Shown here piece by piece: positions 24,225 through 34,990 of a stretch of 44,313 nt of DNA. Made by a program: the position numbers and the translations under genes. Positions within the stretch are counted from its first letter, which is position 1. Every line of letters starts with the position of its first letter. Location: assembly GCA_001871195.1 (NCBI GenBank), contig MNXA01000051.1:1-44313 (forward strand). Direction: 5' to 3'. This DNA comes from Zetaproteobacteria bacterium CG1_02_55_237 (GTDB taxonomy: Bacteria > Pseudomonadota > Zetaproteobacteria > Mariprofundales > Mariprofundaceae). The notes under the pieces were generated by a model. It searched no databases and was not told the DNA's origin. It saw nothing but the letters and a program-made list of their open reading frames with translations.

Positions 24225-26581
24225 CGACCTTGTATATCAACGATGTGGAAGTAACCGTCTCGCCTGGAACCAGTATTCTGGAGGCCTGTCAGGCGCAAGA
24301 AGTGAATGTGCCTTACTTCTGTTATCACCCTGAGTTATCGGTGGCTGCGAACTGCCGCATGTGTCTGGTAGAGGTGGAGGGCTGGCCGAAGCCTGCTGCT
24401 TCCTGCTCCACGCCTGTGTCCGAAGGTATGAAAGTCCGCACCCAGAGCGAAAGCCTGGAGAAAGATCACAAGATGACCATGGAATACCTGCTCATCAACC
24501 ATCCGCTGGATTGTCCGGTGTGCGATCAGGGTGGTGAATGCAAGCTGCAGGATTATGCCGTCGAGTATGGTACCTCCAAGGGTCGTTATACCGACAAGAA
24601 ACGTGTTGTGAATGATTATGAGCTGGGGCCGTTTGTCACCACATCCATGACCCGCTGCATCCATTGCACGCGCTGTGTGCGTTTTGCCGATGAGATTGCC
24701 GGCACCGGCGATATCGGTGTGCTCAACCGTGGCGATCATATGAGCATTGCCGGCATTGTGGATGAATGCCTGAGTTCCGAATTGTCGGGCAATCTGCCGG
24801 ATGTCTGTCCGGTTGGCGCCCTGCTTGATGGCCCATCGCACGATGTGTCGCGCCCATGGGAACTGACGCGTCATAAGTCGACCTGCACGCAGTGCCCGAA
24901 TGGTTGCGATATTGAGATTGAATCGCGTGGTAATGAAGTGATTCGCATTCAGCCTGTTGCTGGCAGTCCCGAGCCATGGTTGTGTGACCGTGGCCGCTAT
25001 GTATACGACGCATTCCGTTCGGAGAATCGTATTCTGGCGCCGCGTGTGCGCGACAAGGATGAGATGCGCGAGTCCAGCTGGGATACCGCTGTGCAGCGTG
25101 CCGTGGAGCAGCTGAAAGGTAAGCGCATCGGAATGATTATTTCCCCGTTCTGGAGTGTGGAAGGCTTCACCGCCATTCGCCTGTTGCGCGACCTGGCCTT
25201 CCCGGACGCCAAGGTTGCCTTCGACCTGCATCGCCGCGATATGCGCCCGTTTGCCTTTGAAGAGGGTTTTGTCGAGACAACGCAGCAGATCGAGGATGCC
25301 GATGAAGTGGTGATCCTGGGTTGCGACCTGCGCCAGCGTTTGCCGCTGATGATGCAGCGCCTGCGCAAGCGGCTTAATAAAGACAAGCCTGTCACGCGTA
25401 TCGGCAGCATGAACTACCGCACCAATGCGGCCATCAGCAAGGAAGCATTGATCAGGCCGCGCGACTGGGCGGAAGTGATTGCCCGTGCTATGCAGCAGGT
25501 GACTGATTTGGGTAAGAGTGCAGCTGGCATGAAGGAATGGATGGCTGCTGTTGAAGGACGCCATGAAGCGGGCAAGCTGCTTGCTGATGCGCTGATGTCC
25601 GAGTCGTGCTCGCTGATTGTTGGCGAAGAGATTCGTTGCCATCCCGATGCGGCGGCGTTGATTCATGGTCTGGATCTGCTGATGCGCGGTTGTGGTCATG
25701 CCGAGGCTGAGGAAGATGGCCGCAATCTGGTTCCTGAAGGTATGAACGCGCAGGTTCTTTCCGCAGTGTTCGGCGATGTGCGTTGCAGCGCTGGCGATAT
25801 CTTTGAGGCTGCAGAGAAAGGCGAGCTGGATGCCATTCTGCTGGTTGGCAGCGATCCTGTTGGTGACGGGCTATTCCCGGCACAGGCGCGCAAGGCGTTG
25901 AACAGCGTTCCACTGGTTCAGGTGGGTGCGGTTTCCGGTGAAGTAAGTGGCGGGGCGCAGGTGAAGTTGCCGGCTGCCGCCTATTCCGAAATCGAGGGTG
26001 CCTTCCTTAATATGGAAGGCCGCGTGCGCGTAGCAAGTAACCCCATTTCCTCCATCGGGCAGGAACGCCCGTTGTGGAAGGTGATGATGCGTCTGGTGCA
26101 GGCCCTGGGCCATGAGGTTCCGGTGGTTAATCTGGATGAGTTGCGGCAGCAGGTTGTGCGTTTTCTGCCGGGGCTTGGCAAGGCCTGGAAAGCCAACAAA
26201 GTCGATTCCTTCCTGATGCCGACGGCGCGCAATGCCAAGGCTGTCTATTTGCCGGCCAAGGTTAAAGTGGCCGCTGGTGAGTTGGATGTGGTCGGCCGTT
26301 ATTCGATGTATCGCGAGGGTGTGTGGGCCCGGGCCAGTGCGCTGCTGTCGCATGCTGGTGTGCTGCATGCGCTGGATGATGTGATCGTGCATCCGGATAC
26401 GCTGAGGGAGTTGGGGCTTGAGCCGGGTGAGTTGACGGTGGTTTCCGATCTTGGCGAGCAGACATTTGCAGTTGCCACGCGCGACGATGTATCGCCGGGC
26501 GTGTTGTTTGTTGCCAAACGTGGCGTGGCTGGCGATCTGTCCAATTCGGTCAGAGTTTCCCTGCGCGGAGGTACGGCATGA
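24221..26581 (+). CDS. nuoG: NADH-quinone oxidoreductase subunit G
   Basis: Largest peripheral subunit (786 residues), carrying the electron wire. N-terminal ferredoxin-like domain with [2Fe-2S] ligands in [17 protein letters not shown] and ASCSTPV, then a His/Cys cluster motif ([17 protein letters not shown]), [10 protein letters not shown], and the later CTQCPNGC...C set of the molybdopterin-oxidoreductase-like half, which in bacteria can hold the extra cluster N7. The rest resembles a formate-dehydrogenase fold that has lost its cofactor. ATGA overlaps with nuoF and nuoH. Confidence 0.96.
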   Translation: MTTLYINDVEVTVSPGTSILEACQAQEVNVPYFCYHPELSVAANCRMCLVEVEGWPKPAASCSTPVSEGMKVRTQSESLEKDHKMTMEYLLINHPLDCPVCDQGGECKLQDYAVEYGTSKGRYTDKKRVVNDYELGPFVTTSMTRCIHCTRCVRFADEIAGTGDIGVLNRGDHMSIAGIVDECLSSELSGNLPDVCPVGALLDGPSHDVSRPWELTRHKSTCTQCPNGCDIEIESRGNEVIRIQPVAGSPEPWLCDRGRYVYDAFRSENRILAPRVRDKDEMRESSWDTAVQRAVEQLKGKRIGMIISPFWSVEGFTAIRLLRDLAFPDAKVAFDLHRRDMRPFAFEEGFVETTQQIEDADEVVILGCDLRQRLPLMMQRLRKRLNKDKPVTRIGSMNYRTNAAISKEALIRPRDWAEVIARAMQQVTDLGKSAAGMKEWMAAVEGRHEAGKLLADALMSESCSLIVGEEIRCHPDAAALIHGLDLLMRGCGHAEAEEDGRNLVPEGMNAQVLSAVFGDVRCSAGDIFEAAEKGELDAILLVGSDPVGDGLFPAQARKALNSVPLVQVGAVSGEVSGGAQVKLPAAAYSEIEGAFLNMEGRVRVASNPISSIGQERPLWKVMMRLVQALGHEVPVVNLDELRQQVVRFLPGLGKAWKANKVDSFLMPTARNAKAVYLPAKVKVAAGELDVVGRYSMYREGVWARASALLSHAGVLHALDDVIVHPDTLRELGLEPGELTVVSDLGEQTFAVATRDDVSPGVLFVAKRGVAGDLSNSVRVSLRGGTA

Positions 26582-27645
26582 CTTGGCTTGATACAGGTAT
26601 TACCGCCGGCATCTGGGCGCTGGAAATTCTGGCTATTGCCGTGCCTGTGGCGCTCGGTGTGGCATATACCACCTACGCAGAGCGTCGCGTCATCGGCTGG
26701 ATTCAGGTGCGCAAGGGTTGCAACCGCGTAGGCTGGGCCGGCCTCCTGCAGCCGATTGCCGATGGTTTGAAGCTGGTCATGAAGGAAACGATTATTCCGA
26801 CCACGGCCAACAAGGCACTATTCGTGGCAGCTCCGCTACTGGCTTTGATTCCGGCGCTGATTGCCTATGCCGTCGTTCCGTTCGGTGAAACCACGCTGTT
26901 CGGCGTGTGGGAAACTGCGCATGTGATGGCTATTGCCGATCTGAATGTCGGCGTGCTCTACGTGATGGCGATTTCCAGCTTGAGCGTGTACGGCTTCCTG
27001 ATGGCCGGCTGGGCCTCGAACTCCAAGTACACATTCCTCGGCGCGATGCGTGCCACCAGTCAGATGGTGTCTTACGAAATAGCCATGGGCTTTGCCATCG
27101 TCTGCGTACTGATGATGTCCGGCAGCATGAATCTGAACGCCATCATCCATGCCCAGGCCGGTGGTTTCTGGCATTGGTACCTGATTCCGCTGTTCCCGAT
27201 GTTCATGGTGTATTTCATCTCCGGATGCGCGGAAGTGGGGCGTACACCATTCGATCTGATCGAGACGGAAGAGCTGGTTTCCGGCTACTTCACGGAGTAT
27301 TCCGGCATGTGGTTTGCCACCTTCTCGCTGGCCGAGTATGGCGCAATGATTCTCATCAGTCTGATGACCTCAATCCTGTTCCTCGGTGGCTGGTATGCGC
27401 CGCTGCCAGTGCTTGATTTTATCCCCGGCACTGTATGGCTACTGGGCAAAACAACGTTCCTTATTTTTGTCTTCATCTGGTTCCGCGCCACATTCCCGCG
27501 CTACCGCTATGATCAGTTGATGCGCTTGGGCTGGAAGGTCTTCCTGCCGCTTACCCTGATCTGGCTGGCCGTAATCGGTCTGGCCATCTTTACGCCGGGC
27601 GTATCCGACATCATTAACTACTGGCGTCCGGGGGTTGGATTATGA
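26578..27645 (+). CDS. nuoH: NADH-quinone oxidoreductase subunit H
   Basis: Membrane subunit joining the peripheral and membrane arms and forming the quinone chamber. 355 residues, about eight helices. Conserved cytoplasmic loops are visible: [19 protein letters not shown] after helix 1, [20 protein letters not shown]-like segment with its acidic quinone-channel residues, and [20 protein letters not shown] near the end. Confidence 0.97.
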   Translation: MTWLDTGITAGIWALEILAIAVPVALGVAYTTYAERRVIGWIQVRKGCNRVGWAGLLQPIADGLKLVMKETIIPTTANKALFVAAPLLALIPALIAYAVVPFGETTLFGVWETAHVMAIADLNVGVLYVMAISSLSVYGFLMAGWASNSKYTFLGAMRATSQMVSYEIAMGFAIVCVLMMSGSMNLNAIIHAQAGGFWHWYLIPLFPMFMVYFISGCAEVGRTPFDLIETEELVSGYFTEYSGMWFATFSLAEYGAMILISLMTSILFLGGWYAPLPVLDFIPGTVWLLGKTTFLIFVFIWFRATFPRYRYDQLMRLGWKVFLPLTLIWLAVIGLAIFTPGVSDIINYWRPGVGL

Positions 27646-28130
27646 GTCTGCTCAAGCGCGCCATTAAGACCTGGCTGCTCACTGAGCTGTTCGTGGGTCT
27701 GATGCTGACCGGTAAATATCTGTTCAAGAAGAAGATTACCGTTGAGTACCCGGAAGAGCGCACCCCGCTGTCTCCCCGCTTCCGCGGCCTGCATGCCCTG
27801 CGCCGTTACGAAAACGGTGAAGAGCGTTGTATTGCCTGCAAACTGTGTGAAGTGGTGTGCCCGGCGCTAGCCATTATTATCGAGTCCGAGGAGCGCGCCG
27901 ACAAGACGCGCCGTACGACGCGTTATGATATTGATTTGACCAAGTGCATCTTTTGCGGCCTGTGTCAGGAAGCTTGTCCGGTGGATGCGATAGTCGAGAC
28001 ACAGATATTTGAATATGCCTCGGAAACGCGTGCGGAGCTCTACTACACCAAGGAAATGCTGCTTGATGTGGGTGACCGTTATGAATCGCAGATTGCCGCC
28101 AATATCGCGGCCGATGCGCGTTATCGTTAG
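27642..28130 (+). CDS. nuoI: NADH-quinone oxidoreductase subunit I
   Basis: 23-kDa-type ferredoxin subunit with clusters N6a and N6b. 162 residues. Two CxxCxxCxxxCP motifs: Cys63, 66, 69, 73 ([12 protein letters not shown]) and Cys102, 105, 108, 112 ([12 protein letters not shown]). The N-terminal amphipathic stretch anchors it at the membrane surface. ATGA overlap with nuoH; 19 bases to nuoJ with GGAG before its start. Confidence 0.97.
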   Translation: MSLLKRAIKTWLLTELFVGLMLTGKYLFKKKITVEYPEERTPLSPRFRGLHALRRYENGEERCIACKLCEVVCPALAIIIESEERADKTRRTTRYDIDLTKCIFCGLCQEACPVDAIVETQIFEYASETRAELYYTKEMLLDVGDRYESQIAANIAADARYR

Positions 28131-28149
28131 GGCTGGGAGCGGAGGATAA

Positions 28150-28734
28150 ATGCTGGAACTCGGGTTTTTCTACTTGTTTGCCGGACTGGCTGTCGTGTCG
28201 GCCCTTGGTGTGGTGCTGTCCCGCAACACGATTCATGCCGTGATGTTCCTGATTTTCTGCTTCTTCAATGCCGCAGGCCTGTTCTTTCTGCTCGATGCAG
28301 AGTTCATCGGCATTATCCTGATTCTTATCTATGTCGGTGCCGTGATGGTCCTGTTCATGTTTGTGGTGATGATGCTGGAGGTGAATTTCGCCAAGCTCAG
28401 GGAGGGCATGCTGCAGTACCTGCCGCTGGGTGGCATTATCGCCTTGGTTCTGTTTATCGAGATTATTGCTGCCGCCGGCAGCGGGGTCTTCTCTCCAGAG
28501 GGGATTCCGGATCCGGGACATGCCGCGCAACAGGTCAATAATACCGTCGAGATTGGCAAGATGTTATATACCAAGTACCTGCTGGGCTTTGAAATTGCGG
28601 CCCTTATTCTGCTTGTGGCACTGGTTGGAGCTATCGTGCTGACCCTGCGCACACGTAAGGACGCCAAGTATCAGAATATATCCCGTCAGGTGAACGTGCG
28701 TCCGGAAGACCGCATGTATAAGGTGAAAATGTAA
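28150..28734 (+). CDS. nuoJ: NADH-quinone oxidoreductase subunit J
   Basis: Inner-membrane subunit of the proton-pumping arm, 194 residues with five helices. The conserved helix-3 segment [21 protein letters not shown], which contains the pi-bulge region, is clear. The last base of its stop overlaps the first base of nuoK (TAATG). Confidence 0.96.
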   Translation: MLELGFFYLFAGLAVVSALGVVLSRNTIHAVMFLIFCFFNAAGLFFLLDAEFIGIILILIYVGAVMVLFMFVVMMLEVNFAKLREGMLQYLPLGGIIALVLFIEIIAAAGSGVFSPEGIPDPGHAAQQVNNTVEIGKMLYTKYLLGFEIAALILLVALVGAIVLTLRTRKDAKYQNISRQVNVRPEDRMYKVKM

Positions 28735-29039
28735 TGGTTCCTTTATCTTACTATCTGGCCGTCGCTGCCTGCCTGTTTGCAGTGGGCGTTATCGGCTTGT
28801 TCCTGAATCGCAAGAATGTCATCGTCATTCTGATGTGTATTGAGCTGATCCTGCTCGCGGTTAATGTCAATCTGGCTGCCTTCTCCCATTTCCTGCAGGA
28901 CCTGGGCGGGCAAATATTCGTCTTCTTCGTTTTGACGGTGGCCGCCTCCGAGGTGGCTGTCGGACTGGCCATTCTCGTGGCTTATTATCGCAACCGTCGT
29001 TCGATCAATGTTGATGATATCAACACCTTGCAGGGATAG
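28734..29039 (+). CDS. nuoK: NADH-quinone oxidoreductase subunit K
   Basis: 101-residue, three-helix membrane subunit. The two conserved membrane glutamates are present, in [14 protein letters not shown] and [12 protein letters not shown], as needed for the antiporter-linked proton path. One-base overlap with nuoJ. Confidence 0.97.
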   Translation: MVPLSYYLAVAACLFAVGVIGLFLNRKNVIVILMCIELILLAVNVNLAAFSHFLQDLGGQIFVFFVLTVAASEVAVGLAILVAYYRNRRSINVDDINTLQG

Positions 29040-29060
29040 GGGGCGTTTGTGGAGCACACC

Positions 29061-31034
29061 ATGCTGAACACCACCGAGTTACTGGCTATTCCGGCCCTGC
29101 CGCTGATTGCATCGCTGATAGTCGGCCTGTTCGGCTGGGCGCTGAAAGAAAAACTGTCGCATACCATTACCACCGGCAGTGTGATTTTGTCTGCCGTGCT
29201 TTCCGTACACGTATTTACGCAGGTATTGGGCGGGGCCAGTTTCTACGGCAACTTCTGGACCTGGATGCTGTCCGATACCTTTGTTGTTCCCGTCGGGATG
29301 ATGATCGATCAGTTAACGGCGATCATGATGATTACGGTAACGGTCGTTTCGGCCTGCGTGCATATCTACACCATCGGTTATATGCATGGCGACCCGGGTT
29401 ATTCACGCTTCTTCTCCTATATCTCGGGCTTTACCTTCTCCATGCTGGTGCTGGTCATGGGAAACAACTTCTTCACGCTGTTCTTCGGCTGGGAAGCGGT
29501 GGGACTGGTGTCCTACCTGCTGATCGGTTTCTGGTTCAATCGTGAGAGCGCAAACTTTGCTGCACTGAAGGCGTTTATCGTCAACCGTGTTGGCGATTTC
29601 GGTTTTCTGGTTGGCATTCTTGCTATCTGGTATTACTTCGGCAGCTTTGATTATCGCGAAGTCTTTGCCGCTGTTCCCGCCTTTGTCGCCCAGGGAGATA
29701 CGCTGCACCTGTTCAGTTGGGAGATGAGTGCCATTACCTTTATCTGCCTGTCCCTGTTCATCGGTGCGATGGGTAAATCCGGTCAGGTGCCGCTGCATGT
29801 CTGGCTGCCGGATTCAATGGAAGGCCCGACCCCGATTTCCGCCCTCATCCATGCCGCAACCATGGTGACAGCCGGCGTGTTCATGGTGGCGCGCTGCTCG
29901 CCAATGTTCGAATACTCCGAAACTGCTCTGGCCGCTGTGATTCTGGTCGGCGCTGTCACAGCTTGGATGTGCGCGACCATCGGTCTGGTGCAGAACGATA
30001 TCAAGCGCGTCATTGCCTACTCCACCTGTTCGCAGCTCGGTTATATGTTTGTTGCCTGCGGTGTGTCCGCTTATTCGGTTGGCATCTTCCATCTGATGAC
30101 CCATGCCTACTTCAAGGCACTGCTTTTCCTTGCTGCCGGTTCGGTGATTCATGCTGTGATGGCCGAGCAGGACATCCGCAAGATGGGTCAGCTGCGCAAG
30201 TATATGCCGATTACCTATATCACCATGCTGATTGCCGCATTGGCTCTTTCCGGCGTGCCGCCGTTCGCAGGCTTCTGGTCGAAGGATCTGATAATCGAAT
30301 CGGTTGGTGTGCGCGAGTTGGGCTGGATTGGAGACTTTGCTTATTTTGCGGTACTGAGCGGTGTGTTTATGACTGCTTTCTACACATTCCGCATGTTCTT
30401 CCTGACCTTCCACAACTCGAATCGCGTGCCGGAAAAGACCCGTTCGCATCTGCATGAATCCCCCAAGGTGATTACCATACCGTTGATGATTCTTGCTGTC
30501 GGCGCATTTGCCTCCGGCGCGTGGGGTGTTCTCGGTTTGGATATAGCCAATCCGGAAATTGTTAACGGTTACTTCGGCACCTCACTGTTTGTCCTCGATG
30601 TGCATAACCCGCTGCTCGCCATTGCCGAGGAAGGGCATCACGCCTGGTATCACTTCGTGTTCAGCGCACCGTTCTGGCTGGCTATCGGCGGCATCGGCCT
30701 GGCATTTGCCATGTATTTCCGCGAAACGGATATGCCGGGCAAGCTGGCTACAGCTGCGAAGCCGGTTTATACCTTCTTGCTTAATAAGTGGTACTGGGAT
30801 GAGTTGTATGAGCGCATATTGATGCGTCCGGCCCAGTGCCTCGGCAACATACTGTGGCAGAAGGGTGATCTGGGTATGATCGACAAGGGCATCATTCACG
30901 GTGGCGTGGTGGGTGGTGTGCTCGCCGGCATGACCCGCATGCGCGATGCGCAGACCGGTTATGTCTATCACTACGCATTTGCCATGGTTATCGGCGTGTT
31001 TGGTGCGCTGACATATCTGGTCCTGAAGGGATAG
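29061..31034 (+). CDS. nuoL: NADH-quinone oxidoreductase subunit L
   Basis: Largest antiporter-like subunit, at the far end of the membrane arm, 657 residues from ATG 29061 (GGAG six bases before it; an in-frame GTG at 29049 with GGGGGC is also possible). Conserved parts: FFGWEAVGLVSYLLIGFW with the key Glu, GKSGQVPLHVWLPDSMEGPTP with the key Lys, and the C-terminal lateral helix region beyond about residue 530. Confidence 0.96.
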   Translation: MLNTTELLAIPALPLIASLIVGLFGWALKEKLSHTITTGSVILSAVLSVHVFTQVLGGASFYGNFWTWMLSDTFVVPVGMMIDQLTAIMMITVTVVSACVHIYTIGYMHGDPGYSRFFSYISGFTFSMLVLVMGNNFFTLFFGWEAVGLVSYLLIGFWFNRESANFAALKAFIVNRVGDFGFLVGILAIWYYFGSFDYREVFAAVPAFVAQGDTLHLFSWEMSAITFICLSLFIGAMGKSGQVPLHVWLPDSMEGPTPISALIHAATMVTAGVFMVARCSPMFEYSETALAAVILVGAVTAWMCATIGLVQNDIKRVIAYSTCSQLGYMFVACGVSAYSVGIFHLMTHAYFKALLFLAAGSVIHAVMAEQDIRKMGQLRKYMPITYITMLIAALALSGVPPFAGFWSKDLIIESVGVRELGWIGDFAYFAVLSGVFMTAFYTFRMFFLTFHNSNRVPEKTRSHLHESPKVITIPLMILAVGAFASGAWGVLGLDIANPEIVNGYFGTSLFVLDVHNPLLAIAEEGHHAWYHFVFSAPFWLAIGGIGLAFAMYFRETDMPGKLATAAKPVYTFLLNKWYWDELYERILMRPAQCLGNILWQKGDLGMIDKGIIHGGVVGGVLAGMTRMRDAQTGYVYHYAFAMVIGVFGALTYLVLKG

Positions 31035-31049
31035 GGAGAGGAACGCACA

Positions 31050-32621
31050 ATGGATCTGAATAACGTTCTGGGCTTCCCGATTCTGACGTGGAGCATTTTC
31101 CTGCCGACGCTGGGAGCCATTCTGATCTGGCTGTTTGTCAGTAATGAGAAGGCTGTGCGCTGGTCGGCACTGGCGGTCTCGGTGGCCACCTTCCTGCTCA
31201 CCATTCCCTTGTGGCTGTCTTTTGATAACAGCACGGCGCATATGCAGTTCGAGGAGTTTCATCCCTGGATTGAGGCGTTCAATGTGAACTACCGCCTCGG
31301 CGTGGATGGCATTTCCATGCCATTCATCCTGCTGACCAGTCTGCTGACGGTGATCTGTATCGTTTCGGCGTGGGACTGCATCAAGACGCGGGTGAAGGAA
31401 TACATGATCGCTTTCCTGATTCTGGAGACGACGCTGATCGGCGTGTTTGCCTCGCTCGATGCCATCCTGTTCTACTTCTTCTGGGAGGCGATGCTGATTC
31501 CGATGTATCTGATCATCGGTATCTGGGGCGGCAAGAACCGCGTTTACGCTACCATCAAGTTCTTCCTGTATACCCTGGCCGGTTCGGTGCTGATGCTGGT
31601 GGCGGTGCTGGCCATGTATTTCAAGGCCGGCCAGACCTTCGACATTCAGGCCCTGATGGCTTACCCGTTCGATTTCGACTGGCAGTTCTGGGTGTGGATC
31701 GGTTTCTTTGTTGCCTTTGCCGTGAAGGTGCCGATGTGGCCGGTGCATACATGGTTGCCGGATGCGCATACCGAGGCGCCGACAGCGGGCTCGGTGATTC
31801 TGGCCGGGATCCTGCTGAAGATGGGTGCATACGGTTTCCTGCGCTTCTCGCTGCCCATTTGCCCGGATGCCTCGCAGTATTTTGTGCCGTTTATTGTCGT
31901 GCTCAGCCTTATTGCCGTGGTCTACATCTCGCTGGTGGCGATGATGCAGACGGACATGAAACGCCTGATTGCGTATTCATCGATTGCGCACATGGGCTTT
32001 GTAACACTGGGAACATTCATGTTCACGCAGCAGGCCGTTGAGGGTGCCATATACGGTATGATCAGCCACGGTTTTGTGGCTGCCGCCCTCTTCCTTTGCG
32101 TTGGCGTGCTTTATGACCGCATGCATACCCGTGAGATAGGTGCGTATGGCGGCGTGGTTAACGTGATGCCGATATTCGCTGCGGTGATGATGTTGTTCTG
32201 CATGGCCAATGTTGCACTGCCTGGTGCTTCCGCCTTTGTGGCTGAAATCATGGTGCTGGCGGGCACGTTCTCGGCGGATCAGTTGTATGGCATGGTGATA
32301 TCCAGCAAGTGGGTGGCCGTGATGGCTGCAACCAGCGTGGTGCTGTCGGCCTGCTATACCCTGTGGATGTACAAGCGGGTTATTTTCGGCGACTTGGTTA
32401 AGGACGAGGTCAAGGCCATGCCGGACATGAATATGCGCGAGTTGGGTTTCTTCATGCCCCTGATTGTGCTGGTTATCTGGCTGGGTATTTATCCGGTGCC
32501 GGTGCTGGACGTGATGCATACATCCGTGGCCAACCTGATTGTGCAGGCGACAGCTTCAAAACTGCCGGCTGCAGACCTACTGGCGCAGGCTGAAATGCTG
32601 CAGCATGCAGTGACCCACTGA
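31050..32621 (+). CDS. nuoM: NADH-quinone oxidoreductase subunit M
   Basis: Antiporter-like proton-pumping subunit, 523 residues, about 14 helices. FYFFWEAMLIPMYLIIGIWG carries the conserved Glu, FAVKVPMWPVHTWLPDAHTE the Lys and the loop before helix 8, and DMKRLIAYSSIAHMGFV a further conserved segment. GGGAGAGG lies ahead of the ATG. Confidence 0.97.
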   Translation: MDLNNVLGFPILTWSIFLPTLGAILIWLFVSNEKAVRWSALAVSVATFLLTIPLWLSFDNSTAHMQFEEFHPWIEAFNVNYRLGVDGISMPFILLTSLLTVICIVSAWDCIKTRVKEYMIAFLILETTLIGVFASLDAILFYFFWEAMLIPMYLIIGIWGGKNRVYATIKFFLYTLAGSVLMLVAVLAMYFKAGQTFDIQALMAYPFDFDWQFWVWIGFFVAFAVKVPMWPVHTWLPDAHTEAPTAGSVILAGILLKMGAYGFLRFSLPICPDASQYFVPFIVVLSLIAVVYISLVAMMQTDMKRLIAYSSIAHMGFVTLGTFMFTQQAVEGAIYGMISHGFVAAALFLCVGVLYDRMHTREIGAYGGVVNVMPIFAAVMMLFCMANVALPGASAFVAEIMVLAGTFSADQLYGMVISSKWVAVMAATSVVLSACYTLWMYKRVIFGDLVKDEVKAMPDMNMRELGFFMPLIVLVIWLGIYPVPVLDVMHTSVANLIVQATASKLPAADLLAQAEMLQHAVTH

Positions 32622-32631
32622 GGATGATGCG

Positions 32632-34086
32632 ATGACCCCTGTGAATTTCCCGCTTCCCAACGTTGTTCCGCTGATTCCGGAAATGTTCGTTGCCACTATG
32701 GCAATGTTCATCCTGATGCTGGATCTGTTTCTGGCCAAGGAGAAAAAGGTCTGGGGCGGTTATCTCGCCATTCTGACCTGTGTTGCCGCTGGTGGCCTGA
32801 CCTTGATGGTCGGTTCGGCTGAGTCAGTTAGTGCCTTTTACGGTTTCTTTGTTCTCGATGCCTTCTCTTCCTATGCCAAGTTGCTGATTTATGCCGGTAC
32901 TGCGCTGGCAGTTATCCTGTCGCTGGATTACATCAAGGAAGAATTCGGTGTCGGGGAATACTATACCCTGATGCTGTTCGCCATGCTGGGTATGATGATC
33001 ATGGCTTCAGCCCCGAACTTCGTCACCATGTATCTCGGTCTCGAATTGATGGCTCTATGCACCTACGTACTGGTCGGTTTCCAGCGCGATGTGCTGCGCT
33101 CCTCCGAGGCGGGCTTGAAGTACTTCATTCTGGGTTCCCTGGCTTCCGGATTCCTGCTTTACGGCATCAGCTTCCTGTACGGCGTGACCGGCAGCTTTGA
33201 TTTCGCCACGGTTGGTTCAGGTATTGCACATAGTGGCAGCGGGGCACGTTTCGCAGTATTGCTGGGGCTGGTGTTTGTCATTGCCGGTCTGGCTTTCAAG
33301 ATTTCTCTGGCTCCGTTCCATATGTGGACCCCGGATGCCTACGAAGGTGCGCCAACGCCGATCACGGCCTTTATGTCGGTGGCTCCGAAGGTGGCAGGTC
33401 TTGTCATCCTTATTCGCGTGCTGGTGGATGCCCTGCCTTCACTGCAGGTTGAATACATCACCATATTCTCCTGGCTTGCGGTGCTGAGTATGGCTGTCGG
33501 TAATCTGGCGGCAATTGCACAGCGCAATATCAAGCGCATGCTGGCCTATTCGACCATTGGGCATGTCGGTTTCATCATGCTGGGTGTGATTGCCGGTAAT
33601 GCAGATGGCTATGCCGGTGTGCTGGTCTATATGACTATCTATCTGTTCATGAGCATGGGTGCCTTTGCTGTGATCGTATTGATGAATCGTGAGGGCATTC
33701 AGGGCGAATTGCTGGATGATTTCGCCGGCCTTTCAAAAGTCCGTCCCGGCTATGCGCTGGCCATGGGTCTGTATCTGTTCTCACTGGCGGGTATTCCATT
33801 CCTTGGCGGCTTCTGGGCCAAGTATGTGGTGTTCATTGCCGCTATCGAGTCGGGCCATCTGTATCTGGCTATTATTGCGCTGCTGTTCTCTGTGGTGGGT
33901 GCGTTCTATTACATCCGCGTCGTCAAATACATCTATTTCGATGATCAGCGGGTGGAGTTTAATTTCGTGGAGAATCGCCTGATGCAGGCTACCGTTGCGG
34001 TGACCGCCGTTGCTGTTGTTGCCATCGGTATCTTCCCACAGCCGGTGATCAATATCTGCAAGGCAGCTCTCGGCGGCATTATCTAG
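32632..34086 (+). CDS. nuoN: NADH-quinone oxidoreductase subunit N
   Basis: Third antiporter-like subunit and last gene of the operon, 484 residues. TMYLGLELMALCTYVLVGFQ holds the conserved Glu, AFKISLAPFHMWTPDAYEGAP the Lys and the usual TPDxYEG motif, followed by NIKRMLAYSTIGHVGF. Ends 11 bases before a tRNA gene without a visible terminator, so the tRNA may be cut out of the same transcript. Confidence 0.97.
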   Translation: MTPVNFPLPNVVPLIPEMFVATMAMFILMLDLFLAKEKKVWGGYLAILTCVAAGGLTLMVGSAESVSAFYGFFVLDAFSSYAKLLIYAGTALAVILSLDYIKEEFGVGEYYTLMLFAMLGMMIMASAPNFVTMYLGLELMALCTYVLVGFQRDVLRSSEAGLKYFILGSLASGFLLYGISFLYGVTGSFDFATVGSGIAHSGSGARFAVLLGLVFVIAGLAFKISLAPFHMWTPDAYEGAPTPITAFMSVAPKVAGLVILIRVLVDALPSLQVEYITIFSWLAVLSMAVGNLAAIAQRNIKRMLAYSTIGHVGFIMLGVIAGNADGYAGVLVYMTIYLFMSMGAFAVIVLMNREGIQGELLDDFAGLSKVRPGYALAMGLYLFSLAGIPFLGGFWAKYVVFIAAIESGHLYLAIIALLFSVVGAFYYIRVVKYIYFDDQRVEFNFVENRLMQATVAVTAVAVVAIGIFPQPVINICKAALGGII

Positions 34087-34097
34087 GGCACAAGTAC

Positions 34098-34174
34098 GCG
34101 CCCGTAGCTCAGCTGGATAGAGTATCAGGCTTCGAACCTGAGTGCCGGGGGTTCGAATCCCTCCGGGCGCGCCA
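34098..34174 (+). tRNA. tRNA-Arg (anticodon TCG)
   Basis: Seven-base acceptor stem GCGCCCG (34098-34104) with CGGGCGC (34164-34170), D-arm with AGCTCAGCTGGATAGAGT, anticodon arm TCAGG-CTTCGAA-CCTGA giving anticodon TCG (reads CGA and probably CGG), T-loop GGTTCGAATCC, discriminator G and encoded CCA at 34172-34174. 77 bases in all, standard cloverleaf. Confidence 0.97.
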
Positions 34175-34238
34175 CTCCAATTGGGCTATGTTGTAAACGT
34201 CTAAAGCAAGTTGATATGGGCCGTTCGCCAATGAACGC

Positions 34239-34267
34239 TTGCAATGAGGGTGGGTTCTGAGTATAAA
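34239..34267 (+). promoter_or_regulatory. Promoter of rpmE
   Basis: TTGCAA (34239-34244), exact 17-base spacer and TATAAA (34262-34267). The predicted transcript starts about 30 bases before the rpmE ATG, with GGGAG as ribosome site. A good sigma70-type match that lies between the tRNA and the ribosomal protein genes. Confidence 0.65.
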
Positions 34268-34303
34268 TCGCGCCCTTTCAGATTTAACGGGAGTATATAG
34301 CAA

Positions 34304-34513
34304 ATGAAAGCTGGCATTCATCCGGATTACAAAACCTCAAAAGTGGTTTGCTCATGTGGCAATACCTTTGAGACACGCTCGACCGCAGGCGACATCCATG
34401 TCGAAATTTGTTCGGCCTGTCACCCGTTCTACACGGGTAAGCAGAAGATCATGGATACCGAGGGTCGCGTTGAGCGCTTCTATCGCAAGTACGGCAACAA
34501 GCCTGCGAACTAA
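34304..34513 (+). CDS. rpmE: 50S ribosomal protein L31
   Basis: Large-subunit protein at the 30S-50S interface, 69 residues. It is the zinc-binding (C+) form: Cys16, Cys18, Cys36 and Cys39 are all present, followed by [20 protein letters not shown], the family core. Zinc-free paralogues that replace L31 under zinc limitation lack these cysteines. Followed by rplU after 35 bases. Confidence 0.97.
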   Translation: MKAGIHPDYKTSKVVCSCGNTFETRSTAGDIHVEICSACHPFYTGKQKIMDTEGRVERFYRKYGNKPAN

Positions 34514-34548
34514 AAGCCGCGAATCGACAAACAGAATTGGAGTAGATT

Positions 34549-34980
34549 ATGTATGCAGTAATACAAACCGGCGGCAAGCAGTACCGTGTGCAGGAAGGCG
34601 ATGTCCTGCGCGTGGCCAAGCTGGCTGAAGAAGCTGGCAAAAAGGTTACCTTCGACAAGGTTCTGCTGTTGGGCGAAGGCGAGGCCGTTAAGGCTGGTGC
34701 CGATGCCGCCAAGGCAAGCGTAAGCGCCGAGGTTTTGGAGCAGGGCCTGGGCAAGAAGGTTGAAATCTTCAAAAAGCGCCGCCGCAAACATTCACAGCGT
34801 ACCATGGGCCATCGTCAGGCTTATACAGCTGTACGCATTACCGCTATTGGTGCAGCCAAGGCTGCGCCTGCCAAAGCTGCAGCAGCCGAAAAGCCTGCCG
34901 CTGCTGAAGCAACTGCAGAGTCCAAGCCGGCAGCCAAGAAGCCGGCAGCTAAAAAAGCAGCCGCCAAGAGCGAAGCGTAA
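34549..34980 (+). CDS. rplU: 50S ribosomal protein L21 with Ala/Lys-rich tail
   Basis: Large-subunit protein that binds 23S rRNA. The first 103 or so residues are a normal L21 ([14 protein letters not shown] at the start, [23 protein letters not shown] near the end). A further 40 residues of almost pure Ala, Lys, Pro and Glu follow (runs such as [16 protein letters not shown]), a low-complexity, positively charged extension absent from the E. coli protein. GGAG lies before the ATG. Ten bases from rpmA, the usual partner. Confidence 0.96.
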   Translation: MYAVIQTGGKQYRVQEGDVLRVAKLAEEAGKKVTFDKVLLLGEGEAVKAGADAAKASVSAEVLEQGLGKKVEIFKKRRRKHSQRTMGHRQAYTAVRITAIGAAKAAPAKAAAAEKPAAAEATAESKPAAKKPAAKKAAAKSEA

Positions 34981-34990
34981 GGAGTAAAGC

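Noticed and set aside
24335-25699. 454-residue antisense ORF opposite nuoG
   Set aside because: Same reason: mirrors the nuoG frame and lacks domain features.
34109-34321. Minus-strand ORF over the tRNA with WRARRDSNPRHSGSKP
   Set aside because: This is the well-known spurious translation of the antisense of a tRNA gene; no ribosome site and the region is fully explained by tRNA-Arg and the rpmE promoter.
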